64,000 nt of DNA from positions 1 through 64,000 of the forward strand of contig NZ_JACMSF010000006.1 in NCBI RefSeq assembly GCF_014257025.1, read 5' to 3'. The notes below the pieces were generated by a model. That model was not told where the DNA came from. It saw nothing but the letters and a program-made list of their open reading frames with translations, and made no database searches. Each line of letters begins with the position of its first letter. Positions within the stretch are counted from its first letter, which is position 1. The position numbers and the translations under genes were made by a program. Below, piece after piece: positions 51,210-59,961 of this stretch. Source of the stretch: Streptomyces cupreus. GTDB lineage: Bacteria > Actinomycetota > Actinomycetes > Streptomycetales > Streptomycetaceae.

Positions 51210-52232
51210 TCAGAGCTTGACGATCATCTTCCCGGTGTTGTCGCCGCGCAGAACCCCGAGGAAGGCCTCCAGGTTGTTCTCGATGCCCTCGACGACCGTC
51301 TCGCGGTACTTCAGCGCGCCCGAGGCGACCCAGGGGCCGACCTCCTGGACGAACTGCGGCTGGAGGTCGTAGTGGTCGCCGACCAGGAGGCCCTCGATAC
51401 GGCCGCGGGTCTGGATCAGGCGGGCGAGGTTGCGCGGGCCGGGGGCGGCCTCGGTGTTGTTGTAGACCGAGATCATGCCGCAGACGGCGATCCGGCCGCC
51501 CCGATTGAGGAGGCCGATGGCCGCCTCCAGGTGGTCACCGCCGACGTTGTCGAAGTAGACGTCGACACCGTCGGGGGCGGCGGCGCGCAGCTGCTCGCCG
51601 ACCGGGCCGTTCTTGTAGTTGAAGGCCGCGTCGAAGCCGTACTCCTCGACCAGCAGCTTGACCTTTTCGTCGGAGCCGGCCGAGCCGATGACCCGGGAGG
51701 CGCCCTTGAGCTTGGCGATCTGGCCGACCTGGCTGCCCACGGCACCCGCGGCGCCGGAGACGAAGACCGAGTCGCCCTCCTTGAAGGCGGCGGTGCGCAG
51801 CAGGCCGGCGTAGGCGGTGAGGCCGGTCATGCCGAGGACGCCGAGGTACGTCGACAGAGGCGCGGCGTTCGCGTCGACCTTGACCGTCTGGCCGGCGCCG
51901 ACCGTGGCGTACTCGCGCCAGCCGCCGAAGTGCAGGACGTGGTCACCGGGGGCGATGCCGTCGATGTTGGAGGCGATGACCTCGCCGACGGCGCCGCCCT
52001 GCATGACCTTGCCGAGTTCGAAGGGGGCGACGTAGGACTTGGCGGAGCTCATCCTGCCGCGCATGTACGGGTCGACCGAGAGGTAGGCGTTCCGCACCAG
52101 CACCTCGTCCGGCCCGGGCTGCCGGATCTCCGCCTCCACCAGCGCGAAGTCCTCGGGCTTCGGCCAGCCCACCGGGCGGCTGAGCAGGTGCCACTCGCGG
52201 CTGACGGCGGGGAGGGCGGGGGACTCGGACAT
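51210..52232 (-). CDS. NADP-dependent MDR oxidoreductase (CurA/PTGR-like)
   Basis: The 340-residue zinc-independent medium-chain dehydrogenase has VSGAAGAVGSQVGQIAKLKG (NADPH loop), YLSVDPYMRGRM and the DVYFDNVGGDHLEAAIGLL block of the alkenal/one oxidoreductase group. It would reduce alpha,beta-unsaturated carbonyls. ATG at 52232 has AGGAAGG at 8 bases. TTGACA at 52299-52294 is its -35 box and overlaps the MarR operator, so MarR probably represses it. Confidence 0.92.
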   Translation of the reverse strand: MSESPALPAVSREWHLLSRPVGWPKPEDFALVEAEIRQPGPDEVLVRNAYLSVDPYMRGRMSSAKSYVAPFELGKVMQGGAVGEVIASNIDGIAPGDHVLHFGGWREYATVGAGQTVKVDANAAPLSTYLGVLGMTGLTAYAGLLRTAAFKEGDSVFVSGAAGAVGSQVGQIAKLKGASRVIGSAGSDEKVKLLVEEYGFDAAFNYKNGPVGEQLRAAAPDGVDVYFDNVGGDHLEAAIGLLNRGGRIAVCGMISVYNNTEAAPGPRNLARLIQTRGRIEGLLVGDHYDLQPQFVQEVGPWVASGALKYRETVVEGIENNLEAFLGVLRGDNTGKMIVKL

Positions 52233-52246
52233 GGCGGGTGACCTTC

Positions 52247-52292
52247 CTGAATACTTCAGTACGTGAAACAACCATGCGCCTGAATATTTCAG
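52247..52292. promoter_or_regulatory. paired MarR operators CTGAA-N3-TTCAG
   Basis: CTGAATACTTCAG (52247-52259) and CTGAATATTTCAG (52280-52292) are inverted repeats with 3-nt centres, 33 bp apart from centre to centre, about three helical turns. One is between -35 and -10 of the reductase promoter (TTGACA at 52299-52294) and the other lies downstream of it. They lie between the divergent reductase and MarR genes. Confidence 0.75.
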
Positions 52293-52314
52293 GATGTCAA
52301 GTACGCTGGATCCC

Positions 52315-52752
52315 ATGGCCACACCGCACAAGACCCACCGCCCCGATGAGCTGACCTTGGAGGTCGTCGACCTCATCGGGTCCGTTGTGGCGCGGTATCA
52401 CGAGGAGTACGAGGACGCCGCCGCCGAGCATGCGCTGACCGGGGCACAGGCCCGGTTGCTGGGGTTGCTGTCGCTGGAGCCGTTGCCGATGCGGAAGCTG
52501 GCGCAGCGGCTCAAGTGCGAGCCGTCGAATGTGACCGGGATCGTGGATCGGCTGGAGTCACGGGGGCTGGTCGAGCGGCGGCCTGATCCCGCGGATCGGC
52601 GGGTGAAGGTCGCGGCCGCTACGGCGGAGGGGCGGCGGGTGGCTCGTAGCCTGCGGGAGTCTCTTCGGTTCGCCCGGGAGCCGCTCGCGGGGCTCTCCGA
52701 GGACGAACGGCTGTCTCTGCGGGATCTTTTGCGGCGGATGCTGGAGTCATAG
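52315..52752 (+). CDS. MarR family transcriptional regulator
   Basis: The 145-residue protein has the MarR winged HTH: LTGAQARLLGLLSLEPLPMRKLAQRLKCEPSNVTGIVDRLESRGLVERRPDPADRRVKVAAAT. It contains one Cys in the recognition helix (KCEPSN). TACGCT at 52302-52307 lies 7 nt before the ATG, so it may be leaderless. Divergent from the MDR reductase; the operators between them imply autoregulation. Confidence 0.92.
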   Translation: MATPHKTHRPDELTLEVVDLIGSVVARYHEEYEDAAAEHALTGAQARLLGLLSLEPLPMRKLAQRLKCEPSNVTGIVDRLESRGLVERRPDPADRRVKVAAATAEGRRVARSLRESLRFAREPLAGLSEDERLSLRDLLRRMLES

Positions 52753-52834
52753 CCTGCGGCTAAGCAGGTCGGGTCAAGTCCACTACGGTTCGGCAGCGAA
52801 CCGACGGCATATCGCGGCACTTCCAACGGAGCGC

Positions 52835-53632
52835 TTAGCTGCACCACCAGAGGAAGCGCGTGCACGTCTCCGACGGCTCCGGGTTCGGGACCGCCGTCGT
52901 CGGATCCGGCGTCGGTGTCGGGGCCGGGTCCTCCTTCGTGGGCTCCGGGGCCGCCGTCGCGTCCGGGGCTCCGCCGCCCGTCGCCGACGACTGCGTCTCC
53001 TTCGTCGGCTTGTCCTCGGGCTTCTCCGACTCCTTGTCCTTCTCGGACTTCGACGGCGACGGGGACGCGGAGGCGTCGGGGGATGCCGCGCCCGTCGCCG
53101 TGTCCGTCACGTCGCTGGTCGGCTCCTCCGATTCACCCGCGCCGGCTTCCGCGTCATCGTCCGCCGACACATCGCCCGCCGCGGCCGGGTTCGCGGGGGA
53201 CGAACCGGGGGCGTCCAGGCCCAGCTCGGCGAGGCTCAGGCCGCCGGCGGCGAGCACGAAGCCCGCCGTGATCATCAGGGTGCGGCGCCTGCGGCGCCGA
53301 TGCGCCGCCGCCTTGCGGTCGCGGCGGCTGGTGCCCGTGCCGCCCTCAGGGGCGGTCTCCTCGCCCTCGGGCTGAAGGTCGTCCTCGCCACGTCCACGCC
53401 GCCCCTGGGCCGCCCGACGGCTCGCCGCCCGGCCTCCCGGGCGCGCGGCCTCCGCGGCCGCACCCACCTCGACCGGCTCCGGCTCGCGCTCGGCTTCGTC
53501 GTATGCCTCGTACGGAGCCGTACGCGACGCCTCTTCGCTCGCGTACGTGCGGAGATCTTCGACCGGCGCGCCGCAGCCCGGGCAGGCGAGGGCGCCATTC
53601 AGGTGCCGTCGGCACGGGTGGCAGTAGTCCAT
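52835..53632 (-). CDS. zinc-ribbon single-pass membrane protein with Ser/Pro-rich tail
   Basis: The 265-residue protein begins with a zinc ribbon (MDYCHPCRRHLNGALACPGCGAPV, two C-x-x-C pairs), has a charged Glu/Arg middle, one transmembrane segment (TLMITAGFVLAAGGLSLAELGL, about 118-139), then an outer Ser/Pro/Asp/Glu-rich tail ending in CTRFLWWCS. From memory this resembles the Streptomyces SCO2400 family. Orientation would put the ribbon inside and the tail outside, so it may transmit a signal. Function is unknown. Confidence 0.78.
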   Translation of the reverse strand: MDYCHPCRRHLNGALACPGCGAPVEDLRTYASEEASRTAPYEAYDEAEREPEPVEVGAAAEAARPGGRAASRRAAQGRRGRGEDDLQPEGEETAPEGGTGTSRRDRKAAAHRRRRRRTLMITAGFVLAAGGLSLAELGLDAPGSSPANPAAAGDVSADDDAEAGAGESEEPTSDVTDTATGAASPDASASPSPSKSEKDKESEKPEDKPTKETQSSATGGGAPDATAAPEPTKEDPAPTPTPDPTTAVPNPEPSETCTRFLWWCS

Positions 53633-53804
53633 GACGCGGGAAGACTAAGTTCCGCACAGATAACGTTCATAGGGCCGCCTGTGAAAATTGTGTGCGGAAC
53701 TACCCCCTCCAGCACGCTGGTTGAGGTATACGCCCCATCCGTCACCGATGCCGCACCGAAAGCCGTGTCGAAAGCGGTGTCGAAACCGTTATGCGTTCGA
53801 CCCA

Positions 53805-53834
53805 TTGACACTCCAGCCACCCCCTCCCTACTGT
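53805..53834 (+). promoter_or_regulatory. promoter of the sugar-acid operon
   Basis: TTGACA (53805-53810), an 18-bp spacer and TACTGT (53829-53834) form a strong vegetative promoter. The TTTCGAA operator cluster lies directly after it and two GTGTCGAAA copies at 53765 and 53778 lie upstream. Confidence 0.75.
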
Positions 53835-53842
53835 CACGTCAG

Positions 53843-53877
53843 CATTTCGAACGTGTGTCGAAATTTCGAACACACGC
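53843..53877. promoter_or_regulatory. TTTCGAA operator cluster
   Basis: ATTTCGAAC occurs at 53844-53852 and again at 53863-53871, and the 12-bp palindrome TCGAAATTTCGA at 53858-53869 is flanked by GTGTG and CACAC. It sits just after the predicted start of transcription, as expected for a repressor that blocks elongation or promoter clearance. Confidence 0.65.
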
Positions 53878-53910
53878 AATGGGCCGACGACGCAGCAAGG
53901 GACAACTGCC

Positions 53911-55077
53911 GTGCGCATCACCGGAATCAGCACACACGTGGTCGGAACGCCGTGGCGCAACCTGACCTACGTCCAGGTGCACACCGACGAGGGAATCACG
54001 GGAGTCGGCGAGACCCGGATGCTGGGCCACACCGACGCACTGATCGGCTATCTGCGGGAGGCCGAGGCCAATCACATCCTCGGCTCCGACCCGTTCGCCA
54101 CGGAAGACCTCGTACGCCGTATGAAGTACGGCGACTACGGCCGCGCGGGTGAGATCGTGATGTCCGGTATCGCCGTCATCGAGATGGCCTGCTGGGACAT
54201 CAAGGGCAAGGCGCTCGGGGTGCCGGTCTGGCAGCTGCTCGGCGGCAAGGTCACCGACAAGGTCAAGGCGTACGCCAACGGCTGGTACACCACCGAGCGG
54301 ACTCCGGAGGCGTACCACAAGGCCGCTCAGGGCGTCATGCAGCGCGGGTACAAGGCGCTCAAGATCGACCCCTTCGGCACCGGGCACTTCGAGCTGGACC
54401 ACGAGCAGACCCTGTACGCCGTGTCGCTGATCGAGGCCGTGCGCGACGCCATCGGGCCCGACGCCGAGCTGATGCTGGAGATGCACGGCCGGTTCTCGCC
54501 GGCGACCGCCGTCCGGCTCGCGCACGAGCTCGCGCCCTTCAAGCCGGCCTGGCTGGAGGAGCCCTGCCCGCCGGAGAACCTCAAGGCGCTGGAGAAGGTG
54601 GCCGCCAAGGTCGACATCCCGGTCGCCACCGGTGAGCGGATCCACGACCGGATCGAGTTCCGTGAGCTCTTCGAGAGCCAGGCCGTCGACATCATCCAGC
54701 CCGACGTCGGCCACATCGGCGGCATCTGGGAGACGCGCAAGCTCGCCGCCACCGCCGAGACCCACTACATGCTGGTCGCTCCGCACAATGTCGGCGGCTC
54801 CGTCCTCACCGCGGCCTCCCTCCAGGTCGGCTTCACCTCCCCCAACTTCAAGATCCTTGAGCACTTCAACGACTTCGCGGACGCGGAAATCAAGAAGGTC
54901 GTCAAGGGCGCCCCGCAGGTGAACCCGGAGGACGGCTGCTTCCACCTCTCCGACGCCCCCGGCCTCGGGGTCGAGTTCGACGCCGACGCCGCCGCCGAGT
55001 TCCCGCAGCAGCAGGCCCGGTTCGACCTGTGGGCCGAGGGCTGGGAGCAGCGCAAGCCGAAGGGCACCGAGCAGTGA
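53911..55077 (+). CDS. mandelate racemase/muconate lactonizing-type dehydratase (DgoD-like)
   Basis: The 388-residue enolase-superfamily protein has metal ligands Glu190, Glu216 and Glu242, and acid/base His192 and His292. From memory, the ligand and His positions of E. coli galactonate dehydratase (D183, E209, E235, H185, H285) align with a constant offset of seven. The first ligand is therefore Glu instead of Asp. It should dehydrate a sugar acid such as galactonate, or a close relative. GTG at 53911 has AAGGGA upstream. The stop overlaps the next gene (GTGA). Confidence 0.85.
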   Translation: MRITGISTHVVGTPWRNLTYVQVHTDEGITGVGETRMLGHTDALIGYLREAEANHILGSDPFATEDLVRRMKYGDYGRAGEIVMSGIAVIEMACWDIKGKALGVPVWQLLGGKVTDKVKAYANGWYTTERTPEAYHKAAQGVMQRGYKALKIDPFGTGHFELDHEQTLYAVSLIEAVRDAIGPDAELMLEMHGRFSPATAVRLAHELAPFKPAWLEEPCPPENLKALEKVAAKVDIPVATGERIHDRIEFRELFESQAVDIIQPDVGHIGGIWETRKLAATAETHYMLVAPHNVGGSVLTAASLQVGFTSPNFKILEHFNDFADAEIKKVVKGAPQVNPEDGCFHLSDAPGLGVEFDADAAAEFPQQQARFDLWAEGWEQRKPKGTEQ

Positions 55078-56087
55078 GCACCGCCGTTGTCATCGAGGCG
55101 CCCGGCGAGCACCGGCTGGCCGAGCACACTCCGCGCGAGCCCGGCCCCGGGGAGGCGCTGGTGCGCGTCCACGCGGTCGGCATCTGCGGCAGCGACCGCG
55201 AGGTGTATCAGGGCAACCGGCCCGAGGGGTACGTCCGTTACCCGCTCACCCCCGGCCACGAATGGTCGGGAACGGTCGAGGCGGTCGGCGCCGGAGTTCC
55301 CGGCTCCCTCGTCGGCCGCAAGGTCGTCGGTGAGGGGTTCCGCAACTGCCAGGTCTGCGACCGCTGCCACGCCGGTGAGACCACGCTGTGCACCGCCGGG
55401 TACGAGGAGACCGGGTTCACCCAGCCCGGCGCGATGGCGGCCACGCTCACCCTGCCGGCCCGGCTGCTGCACGCGCTGCCGGACGACTGCGATCTGACGG
55501 CCGCCGCCCTGCTGGAGCCGGCCGCCTGTATCGCCGCCGCGGCGATCAAGGCGAACGCCCGTCCCGGCGAGCGGGTCGCGGTGGTCGGCACCGGGACGCT
55601 CGGCATGTTCGCCGTGCAGTTCCTGCGGGCCGGATCGCCGGGCGAGCTGCTGGTGGTGGGCACCCGGCGGGACCGGGAGGCGCTGTCGAGGGACTTCGGG
55701 GCCACCGACTTCCGTACGAAGAACGCCGAAAGTCCAGCGCTCCCGGACGACTTCGACGTCGTCATCGAGACCGCCGGGTCCGCGTCCGCCGCACGCACCG
55801 CCGCCTCGCTGCTCAGGCGCGGCGGACGCCTGGTCCTGACGGGCATCCCGGCGCCGGGCGCCGAGGGCCTGGACCCGACGGACCTGGTCGTACGGCAGCT
55901 GGAGGTGCACACCGTCTTCGGGGCACCGCCGGACGCCTGGGCGCACACGGTCCGGGTGTTCGCGGCCGGGTTGCTCGATCCGCTGCCGCTCGTCACGCAC
56001 GAGCTGCCGCTCGACGCGTTCCCGCAGGCGATCGAGCTCGTCGGCTCCGGTGATCCGAAGGTCGGCAAGGTCCTCCTTCGCCCCTAG
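55074..56087 (+). CDS. zinc-dependent alcohol/polyol dehydrogenase (MDR)
   Basis: The 337-residue zinc MDR has catalytic zinc ligands Cys38, His62/Glu63 and the structural zinc cysteines Cys92, Cys95, Cys98 and Cys106, plus VAVVGTGTLGMFAVQFL for NAD(P). It probably oxidises a sugar or sugar alcohol that feeds the dehydratase. The GTG at 55074 overlaps the TGA of the dehydratase gene, so translation is coupled. It ends at a strong terminator. Confidence 0.9.
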   Translation: MSTAVVIEAPGEHRLAEHTPREPGPGEALVRVHAVGICGSDREVYQGNRPEGYVRYPLTPGHEWSGTVEAVGAGVPGSLVGRKVVGEGFRNCQVCDRCHAGETTLCTAGYEETGFTQPGAMAATLTLPARLLHALPDDCDLTAAALLEPAACIAAAAIKANARPGERVAVVGTGTLGMFAVQFLRAGSPGELLVVGTRRDREALSRDFGATDFRTKNAESPALPDDFDVVIETAGSASAARTAASLLRRGGRLVLTGIPAPGAEGLDPTDLVVRQLEVHTVFGAPPDAWAHTVRVFAAGLLDPLPLVTHELPLDAFPQAIELVGSGDPKVGKVLLRP

Positions 56088-56089
56088 AC

Positions 56090-56134
56090 GTACGCCGGTA
56101 CGGGAGCAACCTGACGGCTCCCGTACCGGCGTAC
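56090..56134. terminator. terminator after the zinc dehydrogenase
   Basis: GTACGCCGGTACGGGAGC (56090-56107) pairs perfectly over 18 bp with its complement at 56117-56134, around a 9-nt loop. It separates this operon from the next gene. Confidence 0.9.
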
Positions 56135-56200
56135 ACCCAAAGCCTTTTCCCACCCAGAGCCGCGAACTTCGTCCGAAATACCGAACAAGAAGGACAGCTT

Positions 56201-57169
56201 GTGACCGACGCTTCCGCCACGGCAGCCCGTCGACCCGGTGAGCAGGCGCTCGCCGCCCTCGGCCTGGGCGCGCCCGACCTCTCCCCCGCCGACGCCTCGC
56301 CCCACGCCTTCCCGGGCGGCGGCCGCTGGCGCACCGAGATCCCCTCGTGCGAGGGTCCCGAAGCGCTGGCGGTTGTCCTGAAGGAAGCCTCGCGGCTGGA
56401 CGTTCCCATCCACCGGATCAGCCAGGGCAGCGGCGTGTGGATGCTCACCGACGCCGAGATCACCGAGATGGTCGAGGCGACCGGTGAGCGCGACATCGAG
56501 CTCTGCCTGTTCACGGGCCCGCGCGGCACCTGGGACATCGGCGGCTCCACCCGCACCGACTCCCGGGGCGCCGGACTGCGCGCCCGGGGCCACGACGCCG
56601 TCGCCGGATGCGTCGAAGACGCCGTCCGGGCAACGGAGTTGGGCGTCAAGTGCCTCCTCGTCGCCGACGAGGGCGTGCTGTGGACGCTGCACCGGGCACG
56701 GGCCGCCGGGATCCTCCCGGCCGACACGACGCTCAAGGTGAGCGCGCTGATCGGCCCGGTCAACCCGGCCGCCTACGCCGTCTACGAGCGGCTCGGCGCC
56801 GACTCGATCAACGTGCCCAGCGATCTGACACTGGACCACCTCACCGAGATCCGGCGGATCTCCGCCACCCCCATGGACATGTACATCGAAGCCCCCGACG
56901 ACCTCGGCGGTTACGTCCGGATGTACGAGGTCGCCGAGCTGATCCGGCGCGGCGCACCGCTCTATCTGAAGTTCGGCCTGTCCAAGGCCCCCGCGATCTA
57001 CCCGTACGGCCACCACCTGCGGGAGGTCACCCTGGCCACCGCCAAGGAGCGCGTGCGGCGCGGCCGGCTGGCTCTGGACCTGCTCGCCCGGCACGGGGTC
57101 GACGGGGACATGGCTCCGCTCGGCTCGCGGCTTCCCGGCGATCTCCGACGTTTCGAAACATATTCATAA
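56201..57169 (+). CDS. U32-peptidase-like TIM-barrel protein of unknown activity
   Basis: The 322-residue protein shows a TIM-barrel pattern: IHRISQGSGVWMLTDAEI, LCLFTGPRGTWDIGG, LVADEGVLWTLHRAR, LKVSALIGPVNPAAYAVYERLGADSINVPSDLTLDHL and YLKFGLSKAPAIYPYG. I recall the like being annotated as a U32-type peptidase, but the U32 Cys/His-rich iron-sulfur motif is not seen, so peptidase activity is doubtful. Its placement between a dehydrogenase and a sugar ABC importer suggests a sugar-derived substrate. GTG at 56201 has AAGGAC at 5 bases. Confidence 0.6.
   Translation: MTDASATAARRPGEQALAALGLGAPDLSPADASPHAFPGGGRWRTEIPSCEGPEALAVVLKEASRLDVPIHRISQGSGVWMLTDAEITEMVEATGERDIELCLFTGPRGTWDIGGSTRTDSRGAGLRARGHDAVAGCVEDAVRATELGVKCLLVADEGVLWTLHRARAAGILPADTTLKVSALIGPVNPAAYAVYERLGADSINVPSDLTLDHLTEIRRISATPMDMYIEAPDDLGGYVRMYEVAELIRRGAPLYLKFGLSKAPAIYPYGHHLREVTLATAKERVRRGRLALDLLARHGVDGDMAPLGSRLPGDLRRFETYS
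57150..57159. promoter_or_regulatory. GTTTCGAAAC palindrome upstream of the ABC operon
   Basis: A perfect 10-bp palindrome sharing the TTTCGAA core with the operator cluster at 53843-53877, 98 bp before the binding-protein start and at the very end of the U32-like gene. A related TTCGTCCGAAAT element lies at 56167-56178 before the U32-like gene. Confidence 0.5.
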
Positions 57170-57256
57170 AGGTTTCGGCGCCCTCTTCACACAAGGCGAC
57201 GTAGTCAAACAGAATCCCACACACCCAGCCGTGCTGAGACATCAAGGAAGATGACC

Positions 57257-58378
57257 ATGCGCAACCGCAGAGCCGCTCTCGCCGCGATAGCCACCGCCGC
57301 CTCCCTCGCCCTGACCCTGACCGCCTGCGGTCAGGACAGTGAGGGCGGCAGCGAGGAGGGCAAGGGAAGCACCGAAGGCGCCACCATCGGCATCGCGATG
57401 CCGACCAAGTCCTCCGAGCGCTGGATCGCCGACGGCAACAACGTCGAGAAGCACCTCAAGGACATGGGCTACAAGACCAAGCTGGTCTACGGCGAGGACG
57501 ACCCCGACCAGCAGGTCGGGCAGATCGAGAACCTGATCACGCAGGGCGTCAAGGCGCTGATCGTCGCGGCCATCGACAACAAGTCGATGAACAACGTGCT
57601 CCAGCAAGCCAAGGAAGCCGACATCCCGGTCATCTCCTACGACCGCCTGATCCTCGGCACCGAGAACGTCGACTACTACGCGTCGTTCGACAACGAGAAG
57701 GTCGGCGAGCTCCAGGCCACCTACATCGTCGAGAAGCTCGGACTGAAGGACGGCGCTGGTTCGTCGTCGAAGGGCCCCTTCAACATCGAGCTGTTCGCCG
57801 GCTCCAACGACGACAACAACACCCGCTACTTCTTCCAGGGCGCGATGAACGTCCTGCAGCCCTACATCGACAAGAAGCAGCTCGTCGTCCGCTCCGGCCA
57901 GACCGAGCTGACCCAGGTCACCACCCTGCGCTGGGACGGCGGCACCGCCCAGAAGCGCATGGACGACATCCTCACCTCGGCCTACAAGTCCGAGCGGGTC
58001 GACGCGGTGCTCTCGCCGTACGACGGCATCTCCATCGGCATCCTCTCGGCGCTGAAGTCCGACGACTACGGCTCCAAGTCCAAGCCGCTGCCGATCGTCA
58101 CCGGCCAGGACGCCGAGGTCGCCTCGGTGAAGTCGATCATCGCGGACGAGCAGTCGATGACCGTGTACAAGGACACCCGCGAGCTCGCCAAGGTGGCCTC
58201 GAACATGGTCGACGCGGTGCTCAACGACAAGAAGCCCGAGGTCAACGACGAGAAGACCTACGACAACGGCTCGAAGGTCGTCCCGGCCTACCTGCTGGAG
58301 CCGGTCAGCGTCGACAAGGCCAACTACCAGAAGGTCGTCGTCGACTCCGGCTACATCAAGGAAAGCGACCTCAAGTAA
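57257..58378 (+). CDS. ABC sugar-binding lipoprotein (ChvE-like)
   Basis: The 373-residue protein has a lipobox LTAC with Cys24 and a type 1 periplasmic-binding domain: [44 protein letters not shown]. This matches the ChvE/MmsE-type group that binds arabinose, galactose, glucose or xylose. It presents the sugar to the importer encoded by the next two genes. I chose ATG at 57257, with AAGGAAG 6 bases away; the ATG two codons earlier is too close. Confidence 0.93.
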   Translation: MRNRRAALAAIATAASLALTLTACGQDSEGGSEEGKGSTEGATIGIAMPTKSSERWIADGNNVEKHLKDMGYKTKLVYGEDDPDQQVGQIENLITQGVKALIVAAIDNKSMNNVLQQAKEADIPVISYDRLILGTENVDYYASFDNEKVGELQATYIVEKLGLKDGAGSSSKGPFNIELFAGSNDDNNTRYFFQGAMNVLQPYIDKKQLVVRSGQTELTQVTTLRWDGGTAQKRMDDILTSAYKSERVDAVLSPYDGISIGILSALKSDDYGSKSKPLPIVTGQDAEVASVKSIIADEQSMTVYKDTRELAKVASNMVDAVLNDKKPEVNDEKTYDNGSKVVPAYLLEPVSVDKANYQKVVVDSGYIKESDLK

Positions 58379-58410
58379 CCGCCGACACCCACTGATTGGA
58401 AGGCACGACC

Positions 58411-59961
58411 ATGGCGGGACCCGTCCTGGAAATGCGCTCGATCGTCAAGACCTTTCCCGGCGTCAAGGCGCTGTCGGACGTCACTCTGACCGTCCGGCAG
58501 GGCGAGGTCCACGCCATCTGCGGGGAGAACGGCGCCGGCAAGTCGACCCTGATGAAGGTCCTCTCCGGCGTCCACCCGCACGGCACGTACGAGGGCGAGA
58601 TCCTCTTCGAGGGAGAGGTCTGCGAGTTCAAGGACATCAGGGCCAGTGAGCATCACGGCATCGTGATCATCCACCAGGAACTGGCGCTGATCCCCTACCT
58701 CTCCATCGCCGAGAACATCTTCCTCGGCAACGAGCACGCCACCCGCGGGATCATCAGCTGGACCGAGACGCTGCGGCACGCCACCGAGCTGCTGCGCCGG
58801 GTCGGTCTGAGCGACCACCCCGACACCCGCGTCGCCGACATCGGCGTGGGCAAGCAGCAGCTCGTGGAGATCGCGAAGGCGCTCTCGAAGAAGGTGAAGC
58901 TGCTCATCCTCGATGAGCCGACCGCGGCCCTGAACGACGAGGACAGCGGCAAACTCCTGGATCTGATCCTGGAGTTGAAGAAGCAGGGCATCACCTCGAT
59001 CATCATCAGCCACAAGCTCAACGAGATCCGCAAGGTCGCGGACTCGGTGACGATCCTGCGCGACGGCCGGACCATCGAGACCCTCGATGTGAAGGCCGAG
59101 GAGACCACCGAGGACCGGATCATCAGCGGGATGGTCGGCCGGGACCTGGAGCACCGCTTCCCCGACCGCACTCCGCACCAGCCGGAGGAGGGCGCGGCCC
59201 CGGCCCTGGAGATCCGCAACTGGACCGTGCACCATCCGATCGACCAGCAGCGCAAGGTCGTCGACGATGTGTCGATCCAGGTGCGGCGCGGGGAGATCGT
59301 CGGCATCGCGGGTCTGATGGGCGCGGGCCGCACCGAACTCGCGATGAGCGTCTTCGGCCGCGCCTACGGCCGGTACGCGGGCGGCACGGTCCTCAAGGAC
59401 GGCAAGGAGATCCGTACGAAGACCGTCCCCGAGGCGGTCAGGAACGGTATCGCCTACGTCACCGAGGACCGTAAGCACTACGGCCTCAACCTCATCGACA
59501 CCATCAACCGCAATATCTCGCTCAGCGCTCTGGGCAAGGTCGCCAAGCGGGGCGTGGTGGACGAGCACGAGGAGCGGCAAGTCGCCGAAGAGTTCCGCAA
59601 GTCCATGAACATCAAGGCGCCCACCGTCTTCGAACCGGTGGGCAAGCTGTCCGGCGGCAACCAGCAGAAGGTCGTCCTCAGCAAGTGGATCTTCGCGGGT
59701 CCCGATGTGCTGATCCTGGACGAGCCGACGCGCGGAATCGACGTCGGCGCCAAGTACGAGATCTACACCGTCATCGACCAGTTGGCCGCCCAGGGCAAGG
59801 CGGTCGTCTTCATCTCCTCCGAGCTGCCGGAGCTGCTCGGCATGTGTGACCGCATCTACACGATGGCCGCGGGGCGGCTGACCGGTGAGTTCTCGCGGGC
59901 CGAGGCCTCGCAGGAATCACTGATGCGTCAGATGACCAAGGACAAAGAGGTATCCCGATGA
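58411..59961 (+). CDS. sugar ABC importer ATPase, MmsA/GguA type
   Basis: The 516-residue ATPase has two ABC modules in one chain. The first has Walker [10 protein letters not shown] at 38-46 and ABC signature region GVGKQQ with Walker [12 protein letters not shown]; the second has degenerate Walker [10 protein letters not shown] and signature SGGNQQKV. It drives sugar import of the adjacent lipoprotein and permease. ATG at 58411 has GGAAGG upstream. The stop overlaps the permease start (ATGA). Confidence 0.95.
   Translation: MAGPVLEMRSIVKTFPGVKALSDVTLTVRQGEVHAICGENGAGKSTLMKVLSGVHPHGTYEGEILFEGEVCEFKDIRASEHHGIVIIHQELALIPYLSIAENIFLGNEHATRGIISWTETLRHATELLRRVGLSDHPDTRVADIGVGKQQLVEIAKALSKKVKLLILDEPTAALNDEDSGKLLDLILELKKQGITSIIISHKLNEIRKVADSVTILRDGRTIETLDVKAEETTEDRIISGMVGRDLEHRFPDRTPHQPEEGAAPALEIRNWTVHHPIDQQRKVVDDVSIQVRRGEIVGIAGLMGAGRTELAMSVFGRAYGRYAGGTVLKDGKEIRTKTVPEAVRNGIAYVTEDRKHYGLNLIDTINRNISLSALGKVAKRGVVDEHEERQVAEEFRKSMNIKAPTVFEPVGKLSGGNQQKVVLSKWIFAGPDVLILDEPTRGIDVGAKYEIYTVIDQLAAQGKAVVFISSELPELLGMCDRIYTMAAGRLTGEFSRAEASQESLMRQMTKDKEVSR

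Noticed and set aside
50693..52752. MarR at 52315 as OhrR regulating ohr
   Set aside because: The protein lacks the conserved N-terminal reactive Cys and its operators lie in front of the MDR reductase, over 1.1 kb from ohr.
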